Positions 8,714 through 18,117 are shown, counted from the stretch's first letter. The stretch: DNA of 64,000 nt from Desulforamulus ruminis DSM 2154 (GCF_000215085.1 NC_015589.1:558001-622000), one strand, 5' to 3'. Notes: generated by a model not told the origin, from the sequence alone. A program made the numbers and translations.

Positions 8714-9070
8714 ATGAGCGATTCTTTAGCCCAACGGGATAAGCTGGTGATTTTGTGGACCAATGGGGACAAAGAGGTCGCGGATAAAATGGTTTTTATG
8801 TACGCGCTGAATGCCAAGAAAAAGGGTTGGTGGCAGGACATTTGCTTAATGGTGTGGGGGCCTTCGGCCAGACTGCTTTCCACAGATGCGGAGTTACAGG
8901 CTTCCCTGGCCGGCATCCTGGAAACGGGTGTGGAGGTCGTAGCCTGTAAAGAATGCGCGGACCGCTACGGTATTTCCAACAAACTGGAACAAGTGGGCAT
9001 CGAGGTTAAGTATACCGGACTTCTATTGACACAGTTTTTAAAAGAAGGATATAAAGTAATAACCATTTAG
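8714..9070 (+). CDS. DsrE-family protein
   Basis: 118 residues with the DsrE/DsrF-like fold: KLVILWTNGDKEVADKMVFMYA at the N-terminus, then LMVWGPSARLL and VVACKECADRYG, which carries two cysteines (CKEC). Members include sulfur-relay and peroxide-reducing proteins. The CxxC could take part in sulfur or thiol chemistry, but a specific role is not shown. The ATG at 8714 is preceded by AAGGGGGAATTTGATA. It probably shares a transcript with the upstream aminotransferase. Confidence 0.8.
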   Translation: MSDSLAQRDKLVILWTNGDKEVADKMVFMYALNAKKKGWWQDICLMVWGPSARLLSTDAELQASLAGILETGVEVVACKECADRYGISNKLEQVGIEVKYTGLLLTQFLKEGYKVITI

Positions 9071-9080
9071 CGCCGTCAGG

Positions 9081-9115
9081 CAAAGAATCCCCTGTCCGGG
9101 GATTCTTTGTTTATT
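9081..9115. terminator. Terminator hairpin between convergent genes
   Basis: Perfect 12-bp stem (9081-9092 with 9098-9109), 5-base loop, then TTTATTTTGT on the plus strand. The stop codon of the minus-strand FeS protein abuts it at 9111, so it may end both units, but the T run favours the plus strand. Confidence 0.88.
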
Positions 9116-10397
9116 TTGTATATTTTTTGGCTCCCGACAGAATGGTGTTCAGAAAGACGGAACGCACCGGTTTTATGGCCAGCAGAGCCTTAAAGGGAGG
9201 AGAATTTTCCAGCAGGCTGGCCACCCGCCCCAGGGCCCGGTAACTCAGCCTGCCGGGGTCGCCAAAAATCAGATCCGCCAGCTTACCTCGCTCAATGGCC
9301 ATAGCAACGATTTTATCGAAGGTGGTTTCAGGAGTAAAAACCCGGCTGGGGCGGGGCTGCAAAGCAATGCTGCCGAACCGGCAGGCTGCATAACACACTC
9401 CGCAGCCTAAGCAAAGTTTTTCTTCGCAGACGGCTTTCCTCCGAATTCTCTCACCCTCTTTTACTTCTACCATATGAACGGCTCCTACCGGACAGGCTTT
9501 CACACAAGCTCCGCAGCCTTTGCAGGCGGATTCTTGGATTTTCATAATCCAGTTGGAGGTAACAACCGCATTGCGAATATTAAATGTCTTCAAGGCCTGG
9601 AACATACCACAGCAGCAGCCGCAGCAGTTGCAAATGTAACCCACATTTTTTTGCACATTGTCGCCGGTTTGGGCCAAACCGGCTTTTTTGCATTCTTCCA
9701 AAATTCGCATGCCTTCTGAATGAGTAACCCGCCGGGCAATGCCATTTTTAATCAGCAGTTCGGCACCGCCGTTTAAGGTAAGGCAAGTTTCCTGGGGACT
9801 GGCGCAGGCTTTTCCCAGGTGGCTTGCTTTATGGCGGCAGGCGCAGAGAGATACCCCCACGGCGGTGGCGGACTGAATTAGGTGGCTGGCCCGTTCCCAA
9901 TCCAGTACCTCGGTATAATCTCCCTGGGGCAATGCTTCCTCCTGGACCAGGGATCGTCCAATTTGTGTATTGCCCTGAAAAACCGAGCGGGCAAAACGGT
10001 CATCCTTCATCATATACTCTTCAAAAAGTTTGGCCAGTTCCGCCATGGGCAGATCGTCCCGGGTGCGCATAAAAGTAAACTCAAAAAAACCAATGACCAC
10101 CGGGGCCAGTACTACGTAGCGCTCTCCGCCGTATTCCATATCAAATACCAGTCCCCGTCGGGCCATTTCCATGACCCGGCCGTTTAGTTCGTCTTCAGGA
10201 AGGCCCAATTTGCGGGACAATTGCGCCAAGGGAACCGGGCGGGTGGGAATTTGTCTGGCAAAGTTGGCCTCCTCGGGAGAGAAGAGAAGTTTTAATATTT
10301 TCATAAAAACCGGAGAGGCAGGAGCGCCTTCGGCATACAGATCCAGCCTTTGTTGGAGCAATCGGTATTCCCGGTCCTGGTTAACAATGTGTCCCAA
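9111..10397 (-). CDS. Winged-helix plus multi-cluster 4Fe-4S protein
   Basis: 428 residues. Residues about 30-100 look like a winged-helix region (PLAQLSRKLGLPEDELNGRV then FDMEYGGERYVVLAP). Next is a Cys-rich block CACRHKASHLGKAC plus a later Cys, then a remarkable CNCCGCCCG run, then two classical ferredoxin motifs (CKGCGACVKACP and CLGCGVCYAACR). The C-terminus is helical and basic. It is probably a cytosolic electron-transfer or redox-sensing protein. Similar architectures occur in strict anaerobes without a settled function. Its length and motif order look intact. The start is preceded by AAGGAGGCTTTCACTT, a strong ribosome site, and it is transcribed alone. Confidence 0.8.
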   Translation of the reverse strand: MGHIVNQDREYRLLQQRLDLYAEGAPASPVFMKILKLLFSPEEANFARQIPTRPVPLAQLSRKLGLPEDELNGRVMEMARRGLVFDMEYGGERYVVLAPVVIGFFEFTFMRTRDDLPMAELAKLFEEYMMKDDRFARSVFQGNTQIGRSLVQEEALPQGDYTEVLDWERASHLIQSATAVGVSLCACRHKASHLGKACASPQETCLTLNGGAELLIKNGIARRVTHSEGMRILEECKKAGLAQTGDNVQKNVGYICNCCGCCCGMFQALKTFNIRNAVVTSNWIMKIQESACKGCGACVKACPVGAVHMVEVKEGERIRRKAVCEEKLCLGCGVCYAACRFGSIALQPRPSRVFTPETTFDKIVAMAIERGKLADLIFGDPGRLSYRALGRVASLLENSPPFKALLAIKPVRSVFLNTILSGAKKYTK

Positions 10398-10587
10398 GTG
10401 AAAGCCTCCTTACAATGGATAGATAAAATCAAATGATCCTATTTTTACCAGTGATGCGAGGATTTGTCAAGTAAAATTTAAAAGGCTCGGTTTATTTATA
10501 AGAGAGGTTCATAAATGTGAATTAGATATAGAATTCCATCTTTAACCAGAGATGGAAAGCATGGTATGATAAAGAGAGGTGATTGCT

Positions 10588-11286
10588 TTGCCCACTGTTT
10601 CCCTTTATCTGGCCTTTAGCGCCGGTGTGGCCTCCTTTTTATCCCCCTGTGTTTTACCTCTGGTACCCGGCTATCTTTCCTATCTGGCCGGAGTTTCTGT
10701 TACATCACCGGATACGGCGGGTATTAACAGGGGATTGATGATCCGGCGGGCCTTATTATTTAATCTGGGCTTCATCCTGGTTTTTACTTTGCTGGGTGCC
10801 ACCGGCAGCTATATCGGAAAATTCTTGTTAGGCCATAAAGCCCTACTGACGAAAATAGGAGGAGTCTTTATTTTTATCATGGGCTTGCAAATGACCGGAA
10901 TACTAAAATGGCAATTTTTATACAGAACCTACCAGCTTAAGCACCGGCTGCATATGAAAGGCCCTGTGGGGGCAGTCCTGCTGGGAGTTACCTTTGCCCT
11001 AGGCTGGACACCTTGTATCGGGCCCGTACTGGGATCTATACTGGTCTACGCCGGAATGTCCGGCACTGTAACCAAGGGGATCCTCTTGCTGGCAGTGTAT
11101 TCCCTGGGTCTAGCGGTTCCTTTTTTACTGGCAGCCCTCTTTGTTAGCCGGATCGTTCCATCTTTATCCCGTTTAAATCAATATCTGCCGGTTATCTCGG
11201 TTGTCAGCGGAGTGATTTTGATGCTGGTGGGAGCGTTCATCTTCCTGGATATATTTTCGCGCCTTAGCGCATACTTAATCTTTTGA
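10588..11286 (+). CDS. ccdA: CcdA-like thiol:disulfide interchange membrane protein
   Basis: About 232 residues with six membrane segments. The two conserved redox cysteine motifs are SFLSPCVLPLVPGYLSYLAG near the N-terminus and GWTPCIGPVLGSIL in the middle. CcdA passes electrons from cytosolic thioredoxin to extracytoplasmic thioredoxin-like proteins, for example for cytochrome c maturation or spore-coat/cortex proteins. I chose the TTG at 10588, because AGAGAGG at 10573-10579 is 8 bases upstream and overlaps the alternative GTG at 10579. No cytochrome c gene lies nearby. Confidence 0.9.
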   Translation: MPTVSLYLAFSAGVASFLSPCVLPLVPGYLSYLAGVSVTSPDTAGINRGLMIRRALLFNLGFILVFTLLGATGSYIGKFLLGHKALLTKIGGVFIFIMGLQMTGILKWQFLYRTYQLKHRLHMKGPVGAVLLGVTFALGWTPCIGPVLGSILVYAGMSGTVTKGILLLAVYSLGLAVPFLLAALFVSRIVPSLSRLNQYLPVISVVSGVILMLVGAFIFLDIFSRLSAYLIF

Positions 11287-11448
11287 GAGGATTAAGATTT
11301 TACCTGCGGAAGAAATACAGAATGATTTAGACTGTTGGACTGGAGGGAAATACTGATACAGGATAGAATTGCCCGGTGTTTTAATCCCGATGCAATCTTT
11401 TTATCCTGGCTCAGGGATAAACAGGGCTTAAAAGAAAGGAGTATGCCA

Positions 11449-12729
11449 ATGCATAAGCAGGATGCGCAGGAATCTGCCTGCCGCACAGCCCTCTCTTTAT
11501 TCGATATGACTGTGCAAATGTTCCACAGTGCGGCAGATTATCTCAGCTTGGAACCGGGTATCCGTAAAATTCTAACCCACTGTCACCGGGAATTTGTGGT
11601 GAATTTTCCAGTGGTGATGGATGATGGAAGCATAGAAGTATTTACAGGCTACCGGGTACACCACAATACTTCCCGGGGTCCGGCCAAAGGGGGACTGCGC
11701 TATCACCCTCATGTATCCCTGGATGATGTGCGGGCGCTGGCCATGCTGATGACTTTAAAATGCGCGGTGGTTAAAATCCCCTACGGTGGGGCCAAAGGGG
11801 GGGTCACCTGTGAACCTGGAAAGTTAAGCAAAAGGGAGCTACAGGCTTTAACCAGGCGTTACGCCAGTGAAATCAGCCTGCTGATCGGTCCTGACGAGGA
11901 TATTCCGGCTCCGGATGTGGGCACCAACGCCCAGGTGATGGCCTGGATTATGGATACCTACAGCATGCACCAGGGATTTTCAGTTCCCGGGGTCATCACG
12001 GGTAAACCGGTGGAAATTGGCGGCTCCATTGGCCGGGAGGAGGCCACAGGGCGCGGCGTATTTATTACCATTGAAGAGGCCGCCAAGGTGCGGGGAATCG
12101 AGCTGGAAAAGGCCAGAGTGGTGATCCAGGGCATGGGAAACGTTGGCGCCACCGTGGCTAAACTGATGATCCAAAGGGGAGCTACGGTGGTTGCCATTTC
12201 CAAGTCCCAGGGTGGCGTATATAATGCCGAGGGTTTAAATTTGGATCAGGTCTTGGAATATGTTGCGGAGAATAAAAGTCTGGCCGGGTATCCCGGGGGA
12301 GAAGCGGTAACCAACCAGGAACTGCTGGAGCTGGAGTGCGATATTTTAGTTCCCGCTGCCCTGGAAAATCAAATTACCCGGGAAAATGCCGATAAAATTA
12401 AAGCCCAAATTGTTGCTGAAGGGGCCAACGGACCCACCACACCTAAAGGGGATCAAATTTTAAATCAAAAGGGTATCCTGGTCATTCCCGATATTTTGTG
12501 TAACGCCGGAGGGGTGACGGTTTCCTACTTTGAATGGGTGCAAAGCAGGGACGCCTATTTCTGGTCCATCGGGGAGGTTAATGCCAGACTGAAAGAAATT
12601 ATGACGGCCAGCTTTAAAGAAGTTTACCAGATTGCCGGCCGGTATGGTGTAGACATGCGCAAGGCGGCCTATATTTTAGCCATTGACAGGGTTAAATCTG
12701 CTTATGAACTGAGGGGGATTTACCCATAG
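11449..12729 (+). CDS. gdhA: Glutamate dehydrogenase (Glu/Leu/Phe/Val dehydrogenase family)
   Basis: 426 residues from the chosen ATG. It interconverts glutamate with 2-oxoglutarate and ammonia using NAD(P). The catalytic region reads KGGLRYHP, MTLKCAVVKIPYGGAKGG with the active-site lysine, and DVGTNAQVMAW. The Rossmann domain has VVIQGMGNVGATVA. VAEGANGPTTP and LCNAGGVTVSYFEWVQ are also family signatures. Length fits the 410-430 residue hexameric class. ATG 11449 is 8 bases after AAAGGA; ATG 11443 is too close, and the open frame upstream to 11335 lacks a ribosome site and homologous sequence. Confidence 0.93.
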   Translation: MHKQDAQESACRTALSLFDMTVQMFHSAADYLSLEPGIRKILTHCHREFVVNFPVVMDDGSIEVFTGYRVHHNTSRGPAKGGLRYHPHVSLDDVRALAMLMTLKCAVVKIPYGGAKGGVTCEPGKLSKRELQALTRRYASEISLLIGPDEDIPAPDVGTNAQVMAWIMDTYSMHQGFSVPGVITGKPVEIGGSIGREEATGRGVFITIEEAAKVRGIELEKARVVIQGMGNVGATVAKLMIQRGATVVAISKSQGGVYNAEGLNLDQVLEYVAENKSLAGYPGGEAVTNQELLELECDILVPAALENQITRENADKIKAQIVAEGANGPTTPKGDQILNQKGILVIPDILCNAGGVTVSYFEWVQSRDAYFWSIGEVNARLKEIMTASFKEVYQIAGRYGVDMRKAAYILAIDRVKSAYELRGIYP

Positions 12730-12759
12730 GATATAAATAGCGAAGCTGGGCAAAATGAT

Positions 12760-12793
12760 AAAAAACACTCTGCAACATTTGGGAGTGTTTTTT
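12760..12793 (+). terminator. Terminator after glutamate dehydrogenase
   Basis: Stem AAAAAACACTC with GAGTGTTTTTT, loop of about 12 bases, ending in a T run. Confidence 0.85.
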
Positions 12794-12960
12794 AGTTCCC
12801 CATCGCGGTGGTTTCTAAATAAAGTTGGCGAAAAAATGGGTAAAAATAAGAACATTTGATCCATTTTTAGTACACCGGATGGTAAACTTTGCGTTCGTGG
12901 TGTTCTTTATCAGATATTAATGATAGAATATTATAAACTAAGAAAAGGGGTTGCTCGTTC

Positions 12961-13455
12961 ATGTCCTTGATTAAAGAAATAGATCTTCCCGGCATTGGAA
13001 GGAAATTTCAAATTAATGCCCGCAGCGGGGATAAACTGGTAATTGTTGTGCACGATGACGGCAGGCGTGAGATTCATCACTTTGATAATGATGACCCGGA
13101 TGAAAGCATTTCCATGGTAACGCTGGACGATACAGAATCCCGTCGGGTAGGGGCGATTCTCGGAGGCATGGCTTATTTGCCCAAGGCTTTGGAATCGGTG
13201 GATGTGGCCTTTGACAATATGGTTTTTGAGTGGTATAAGGTCGAGGCAGGAGCCAATGCCATTGGCAAGACCATTGGAGAGCTACACATCCGCAAGAAAA
13301 CCGGAGCGATGATTGTGGCCGTTATCAAGAAGGATCAAAAAACGGTTAATCCAGGCCCGGAACAGGTTATTACGGAAGGATCCACCCTGGTTGTTTTAGG
13401 AGAAAGAAAACAAGTGAAAGCCTGTAAACAATTGATTTTGCAGGGGAGCCTGTAA
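12961..13455 (+). CDS. khtT: KhtT-like regulatory subunit with TrkA-C (RCK-C) domain
   Basis: 164 residues, the size of B. subtilis KhtT. An N-terminal beta-rich part (IDLPGIGRKFQI) is followed by a C-terminal TrkA-C domain of about 80 residues (WYKVEAGANAIGKTIGELHIRKKTGAMIV). Such subunits gate the cognate K+/H+ antiporter and in Bacillus bind c-di-AMP. The gene precedes the antiporter by one base, so the pair is an operon. The c-di-AMP-controlled K+ importer elsewhere in this window makes the c-di-AMP link attractive, but ligand binding here is inference. Confidence 0.85.
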   Translation: MSLIKEIDLPGIGRKFQINARSGDKLVIVVHDDGRREIHHFDNDDPDESISMVTLDDTESRRVGAILGGMAYLPKALESVDVAFDNMVFEWYKVEAGANAIGKTIGELHIRKKTGAMIVAVIKKDQKTVNPGPEQVITEGSTLVVLGERKQVKACKQLILQGSL

Positions 13456-13456
13456 G

Positions 13457-14686
13457 ATGCAGGATCATTTACTGTTTGAAGTAGGTTTAGCCCTGTGTAT
13501 TGTGGCCGCTTCCGGGCTTCTGGCCGCACGCATAAAATTTTCCATTGTACCCTTACTGATCCTGGCCGGTATGCTGGTGGGTCCCCAGGCCCCGGTTTTT
13601 GGGGTGCTGGACTTCCGTTTTATCGAAAGCGCGCCGTTAATCGACTTTATGGGCCGGTTGGGCGTACTTTTTCTACTTTTCTACCTGGGATTGGAGTTCT
13701 CCGTTGGACGTTTGCTAAAGGCAGGCCGTTCCATTGTTGTGGGTGGGACAATCTATATGGCCATAAACTTTACACTGGGCCTGGCCCTGCCTTTAATCTG
13801 GGGCTGGCCCCTGAAGGAAACCTTGGTGGTGGCAGGGATCATTACCATTTCATCCAGTGCCATTGTGGCAAAGGTGTTGGTTGACCTAAAAAGAACGGTA
13901 AGAGCGGAAACAGAAATGATTTTGGGACTGATGTTATACCAGGACGTATTCGTGGCCGTTTACCTTTCCGTTGTATCCGGGCTGGTCCTTACAGGATCCA
14001 CGTCCCCGGTGAGTGTTTTAAAATCTGCAGCAGTGGCCCTCGGTTTTATGTTAGGATTTATTCTTCTGGGCAGGAGACTAGCTCCTAGGATAAACAGGCT
14101 GCTCGATATCTCTTCGGATGAAATTTTTATGCTGGTGGTTTTTGCCTTTCTTACCCTGATTGCCGGTTTTTCCGAAACCATTCATGTGGCGGAAGCCATT
14201 GGCGCTTTGCTGGTAGGATTGGTTCTGGCTGAGACGGACCATCTGGATCGGATAGAACACATGGTGGTTCCTTTTCGAGATTTCTTTGGCGCACTGTTTT
14301 TCTTTAGTTTTGGTTTGAGCATTGATCCTCTAGCCTTGGGCGGCGCGGTATGGCCAGCTCTGATTGCGGTGGCGGCAACCTTGATCGGTAATTTTGTGGC
14401 CGGGCTGATAGCCGGTCGAACCTTTGGTTACTCCTACTATGGGTCCACCAATATCGGTTTAACCATTACCTCCCGGGGTGAGTTCTCCATCATTCTGGCC
14501 AACCTGGCTAAGGCCGGAGGCTTACTGGCCATCTTACAGCCCTTTGCCGCCCTTTATGTGCTTTTGCTGGCCATATTGGGGCCACTAGTAACCAAGGAAT
14601 CGAAAAGAATATATGGTTTATTGGCCGGTATCTTTGGTTGGCCTGCGATAAAAAAAGAGAAAAGCAAACAGAAAAGCAATGCGTAA
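13457..14686 (+). CDS. khtU: KhtU-like CPA2 cation:proton antiporter
   Basis: 409 residues, about 12 membrane segments, Na+/H+ (K+/H+) exchanger domain of the CPA2 family. Typical motifs are LGLEFSVGRLL, AGIITISSSAIVAKVL, LMLYQDVFVAVYLSV and EAIGALLVGLVLAETDH. The protein ends with a short basic tail after the membrane domain and carries no fused RCK domain, consistent with using the separate KhtT-like subunit encoded one base upstream. Expected role: K+ efflux in exchange for protons at the cytoplasmic membrane. Confidence 0.88.
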   Translation: MQDHLLFEVGLALCIVAASGLLAARIKFSIVPLLILAGMLVGPQAPVFGVLDFRFIESAPLIDFMGRLGVLFLLFYLGLEFSVGRLLKAGRSIVVGGTIYMAINFTLGLALPLIWGWPLKETLVVAGIITISSSAIVAKVLVDLKRTVRAETEMILGLMLYQDVFVAVYLSVVSGLVLTGSTSPVSVLKSAAVALGFMLGFILLGRRLAPRINRLLDISSDEIFMLVVFAFLTLIAGFSETIHVAEAIGALLVGLVLAETDHLDRIEHMVVPFRDFFGALFFFSFGLSIDPLALGGAVWPALIAVAATLIGNFVAGLIAGRTFGYSYYGSTNIGLTITSRGEFSIILANLAKAGGLLAILQPFAALYVLLLAILGPLVTKESKRIYGLLAGIFGWPAIKKEKSKQKSNA

Positions 14687-14738
14687 GCTGAGGGTTGTTT
14701 TACATCTTATTTGACTGCATATTTACAAAAACAAATGG

Positions 14739-14775
14739 GCAGGGAACCTTTTAAACAGAGTGATCCCTGCTTTTT
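14739..14775 (+). terminator. Terminator after the antiporter operon
   Basis: Stem GCAGGGA (14739-14745) with TCCCTGC (14764-14770), then TTTTT. The loop is long, at 18 bases. Confidence 0.75.
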
Positions 14776-14879
14776 AAATTATGATAAAGCTCGCCAATTT
14801 CTTAAAAGGATTTCTCTTTTTTATGCTGAACTAATTAGTATAATATAATTTGGCTCCACCAACCTCTGGGGGGAAAGAA

Positions 14880-16040
14880 ATGAGCAAAATGGTACCAAAG
14901 GGTCGTATAACATACTTTGCACCTGCGGAACGGATACCCCGGGAAAGAGTTATGGAGCAATCCCGATTTTTAAAAAAGCTTCGGGATCTGCAGCAAATTT
15001 TTGATACTTTATCTCATATTACGCTTGTTTTAAACAAACAACGCCAAGTTGTTTTTGCCAACCAGGCTTTTCTTGATTTGCTAGGGCTGGAAGGTTTTGA
15101 TTCTGTTTTAGGGGCCCGGCTGGGGGAAATTTTACATTGTATCCATGCCGATGAAACGGCTGGGGGCTGCGGAACGGCGGAAACCTGCGGAACCTGCGGT
15201 GCGGTTAAGGCTATTATTGAGAGTCTCAAAGGCCGCAAATTTTCTGAGGAGTGCCGTATCGCCATAAAACAGGGTAACAACATTGAATGCCTGGACTTTA
15301 AAGTATCAGGGACTCCTCTCAGAATGGAAGGGGATGACTTTACCATCATTTCCTTGGCCGATATCAGTCACGAAAAAAGAAGAAGGGCTTTGGAAAGAAT
15401 TTTTTTTCATGACATTATCAATACGGCCGACAGCCTCTGTTCCATTGTTGAATTAATGGGTTATATGGAAGAACCGGAAAAAATAAAAGAGCTGGTGCGG
15501 GACATGGGAAGGGTCACCCGCATATTAATGGAACAGATATTAGAACAACGGGATTTGGCCAGTGCGGAAAATAATGAACTGGCTGTTAAAAAGATGCCCG
15601 TACAGTCAGGAGAGGTGCTAAAAGAACTGGTTGCTCAATTTAACAACCATCAGCTTTCTTGGGGAAGGAGACAAAGAATCCATGAAGACTCTGAAAACAT
15701 TGTGTTTGTCACGGATTCTTTACTGCTCAAAAGAGTTTTGGGAAACATGATCAAAAATGCTTTGGAAGCCACCCAACCCGGGGATACGGTGACCCTGGGA
15801 GTCAATAAAAAAGAAGATCAAGTTCATTTTTGGGTTCACAACCCAACGGTAATATCCCGGGAAATTCAACTGCAAATTTTTAAGCGATCCTTTTCCACCA
15901 AAGGCCAGGGGCGGGGGCTAGGGACCTATAGCATGAAGCTGCTTACGGAACGTTACTTGAAAGGAACGGTTTCCTTTACGGTAACGAAAGAGCAGGGCAC
16001 AACATTTTATGCCAGTTATCCACTATATCTCATGGATTGA
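14880..16040 (+). CDS. PAS-domain sensor histidine kinase
   Basis: 386 residues, soluble. A PAS domain spans roughly residues 30-140 (FDTLSHITLVLNKQRQVVFANQAFLDLLGL) and carries a Cys-rich insert (GGCGTAETCGTCGAVKA) that could hold a metal or sense redox state. The phosphoacceptor region is FFHDIINTADSL. The ATPase domain shows KNALEATQPGD (N box) and GRGLGTYSMKLL (G2 box). No response regulator is adjacent, so it is an orphan kinase. ATG 14880 follows GGGGGGAAAG by two bases; a TTG ten codons earlier is less likely. Confidence 0.85.
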   Translation: MSKMVPKGRITYFAPAERIPRERVMEQSRFLKKLRDLQQIFDTLSHITLVLNKQRQVVFANQAFLDLLGLEGFDSVLGARLGEILHCIHADETAGGCGTAETCGTCGAVKAIIESLKGRKFSEECRIAIKQGNNIECLDFKVSGTPLRMEGDDFTIISLADISHEKRRRALERIFFHDIINTADSLCSIVELMGYMEEPEKIKELVRDMGRVTRILMEQILEQRDLASAENNELAVKKMPVQSGEVLKELVAQFNNHQLSWGRRQRIHEDSENIVFVTDSLLLKRVLGNMIKNALEATQPGDTVTLGVNKKEDQVHFWVHNPTVISREIQLQIFKRSFSTKGQGRGLGTYSMKLLTERYLKGTVSFTVTKEQGTTFYASYPLYLMD

Positions 16041-16075
16041 GCAGCGAAGGGTCGGAATGGCCTTCCGCTGTTTTT
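16041..16075 (+). terminator. Terminator after the histidine kinase gene
   Basis: CAGCG-AAGG pairs with CCTT-C-CGCTG (one bulge), followed by TTTTT at 16071-16075. Confidence 0.75.
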
Positions 16076-16109
16076 AGTTCTGCTACAAAGAGCGTAATGA
16101 CCCGATAGG

Positions 16110-16136
16110 TCAACGGAACGGCAACCTTTCCGTTGA
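16110..16136 (+). other. Nine-base-pair hairpin in the 295-base gap before the acyl-CoA ligase
   Basis: TCAACGGAA (16110-16118) pairs perfectly with TTCCGTTGA (16128-16136) over a 9-base loop and has no T run. The gap from 16076 to 16335 otherwise shows A/T-rich sequence and the AGGAGG ribosome site of the next gene. I could not match it to a riboswitch. Confidence 0.4.
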
Positions 16137-16335
16137 TCTTACCGGTGTTCAGGATTATGCTAAAAACCAGTTAAATTTTCGCTTTATCCGATTCAAGGCA
16201 TTGAAAATAAAATACTTGCTATTAAAAGCAGGAAATGAGGCATGAAATTTAGAAATTTTAAATACTTTTAAAAGGTAATTATTTATAATTAAGCAAAATA
16301 TTTACATCTTATGAAAGCTTAGGAGGTCATTTAAG

Positions 16336-17997
16336 ATGGAGGAAAGCCGCTTTTGGCATAAAAATTACCCTGAGGGGATGCCCACTCAGGTGCATATACC
16401 GAATCAATCTTTATATCATTTCCTTGATCAAGCCACCCAAAAATACCCGGACCATCAGGCCGTTATTTTTATGAACCAGCAGCTAACTTATTGCGAATTA
16501 AAAGAAAGGGTTGATCGATTTGCCACAGCCCTGCACGTACTGGGAGTAAAAAAAGGGGATCGGGTGGCAATCATGCTGCCTAATTGCCCACAAACAGTGA
16601 TTGCCTATTATGCAGTGATTCGATTAGGCGCCATTGTAGTCATGAATAACCCTCTTTATGTGGAACGGGAGTTGCTTTACCAGTTAAATAATTCAGGGGC
16701 AGAGACCATTATTTTTTTGGACCAGTTTCAGCCCAAAATATCGAATATAAAATCACAGACCTCTCTTAAAGTGTTCATTTCCACCGGCATATCCGATTAT
16801 CTGGCCATGCCGGCAATGCTTCCCGCCCCGGAAACACAACCGGTTCTAAATCCCCCTCCGGGAACGGACATTCTCTGTTTTGAGGACTTGCTGCAGAAGA
16901 ATTCTCCTAAGCCGCCGGAGGTTGAGTTGGATTTTGAGAAGGAGTTGGCCGTGCTGCAATATACCGGAGGAACCACCGGTGTATCCAAAGGGGCCATGCT
17001 GACCCATAAAAATTTGGTGGCCAACGTACTGCAGACCGGTGCCTGGCTGACCATTTGCAAAGAAGCCCGGGAAAGATTTTTTTGTGTATTGCCTTTTTAT
17101 CATGTCTTTGCCATGACCACGTGCATGAACTTATCCATTTATCTGAGCTCCGCCATGATACTCATTCCCCGTTTGGAATTGAATAATTTATTAAAACTAA
17201 TTAACGATTACCGCCCCACTATTTTTCAGGCGGTTCCGTCCCTTTATGTGGCCATCATTTCACATCCGGAAGTTCAACAATATGATCTTTCATCCATTAG
17301 TTGCTGTCTGAGCGGCGGGGCTCCCCTGCCCATCGAGGTGCAAGAAAAATTTGAAGCCATAACCGGGGGGAAATTGGTGGAGGGCTACGGTTTGACGGAA
17401 GCTGCGCCGGTGACCCACTGTAATCCCATTGAAGGAAAGAAGGTCAATGGGTCCATTGGGCTGGCTTTCCCCAATACCGATGTGAAGATTGTAGAAGTGG
17501 AAAAGGGTCTGGAGGAAGTACCGCTGGGAGAGACCGGTGAATTATGTATTAAGGGACCTCAGGTGATGAAGGGTTATTGGCATATGCCCGAAGAGACGGC
17601 GGCGGCCTTGCGGGACGGCTGGCTTTATACCGGGGATATTGCCCGTATGGATGAGCAGGGTTTTACTTATATTGTAGACCGTAAAAAGGACATGGTCATT
17701 ACCTGGGGTTATAATGTATATCCCCGAGAGGTGGAAGAGGTTTTATATCAGCACCCCAAGGTTAAAGAAGCGGCGGTCATTGGTATTCCGGACGCCACCC
17801 GGGGTGAAGTGATTAAGGCTTTTATCGTTTTAAAAGAGGGGCAGCAGGCCACCAAAGAGGAAATTGCCGGCTTTTGCCGAAAAAATCTGGCCAATTACAA
17901 GGTGCCCAGAAAGATTGAATTTCGCAGTGAACTGCCCAAATCTCCTGTGGGTAAAATATTGCGCCGCATGCTGTCGGAAGAGACAAAGCAACCATAA
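16336..17997 (+). CDS. Long-chain acyl-CoA ligase (AMP-forming)
   Basis: 553 residues of the ANL adenylating superfamily. Motifs in order: YTGGTTGVSKGAMLTHKN (P-loop-like, near residue 209), EGYGLTEAAPVTHCNP, DGWLYTGDIARMDEQGF, DRKKDMVITWGYNVYPREVE, and the C-terminal catalytic lysine in LPKSPVGKILRRML. It activates a fatty (or other carboxylic) acid to its CoA thioester with ATP. The length and the LPFYHVFAMT motif favour a FadD-type long-chain ligase. TAGGAGG upstream supports the ATG. It is a single-gene unit with a terminator. Confidence 0.9.
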   Translation: MEESRFWHKNYPEGMPTQVHIPNQSLYHFLDQATQKYPDHQAVIFMNQQLTYCELKERVDRFATALHVLGVKKGDRVAIMLPNCPQTVIAYYAVIRLGAIVVMNNPLYVERELLYQLNNSGAETIIFLDQFQPKISNIKSQTSLKVFISTGISDYLAMPAMLPAPETQPVLNPPPGTDILCFEDLLQKNSPKPPEVELDFEKELAVLQYTGGTTGVSKGAMLTHKNLVANVLQTGAWLTICKEARERFFCVLPFYHVFAMTTCMNLSIYLSSAMILIPRLELNNLLKLINDYRPTIFQAVPSLYVAIISHPEVQQYDLSSISCCLSGGAPLPIEVQEKFEAITGGKLVEGYGLTEAAPVTHCNPIEGKKVNGSIGLAFPNTDVKIVEVEKGLEEVPLGETGELCIKGPQVMKGYWHMPEETAAALRDGWLYTGDIARMDEQGFTYIVDRKKDMVITWGYNVYPREVEEVLYQHPKVKEAAVIGIPDATRGEVIKAFIVLKEGQQATKEEIAGFCRKNLANYKVPRKIEFRSELPKSPVGKILRRMLSEETKQP

Positions 17998-18009
17998 CCA
18001 AGTATTTTT

Positions 18010-18033
18010 AAGCAGGCTTAAGGCCTGCTTTTT
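18010..18033 (+). terminator. Terminator after the acyl-CoA ligase gene
   Basis: AAGCAGGC (18010-18017) with GCCTGCTT (18023-18030), 5-base loop, then TTT. Confidence 0.85.
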
Positions 18034-18117
18034 GCTTATGAGATGAAGGGGTGTAACGGGCATATTTTAGAACTTTTTCTAATAATCATTAGGAGATTGT
18101 CCCTGGGAGGGATGCCC

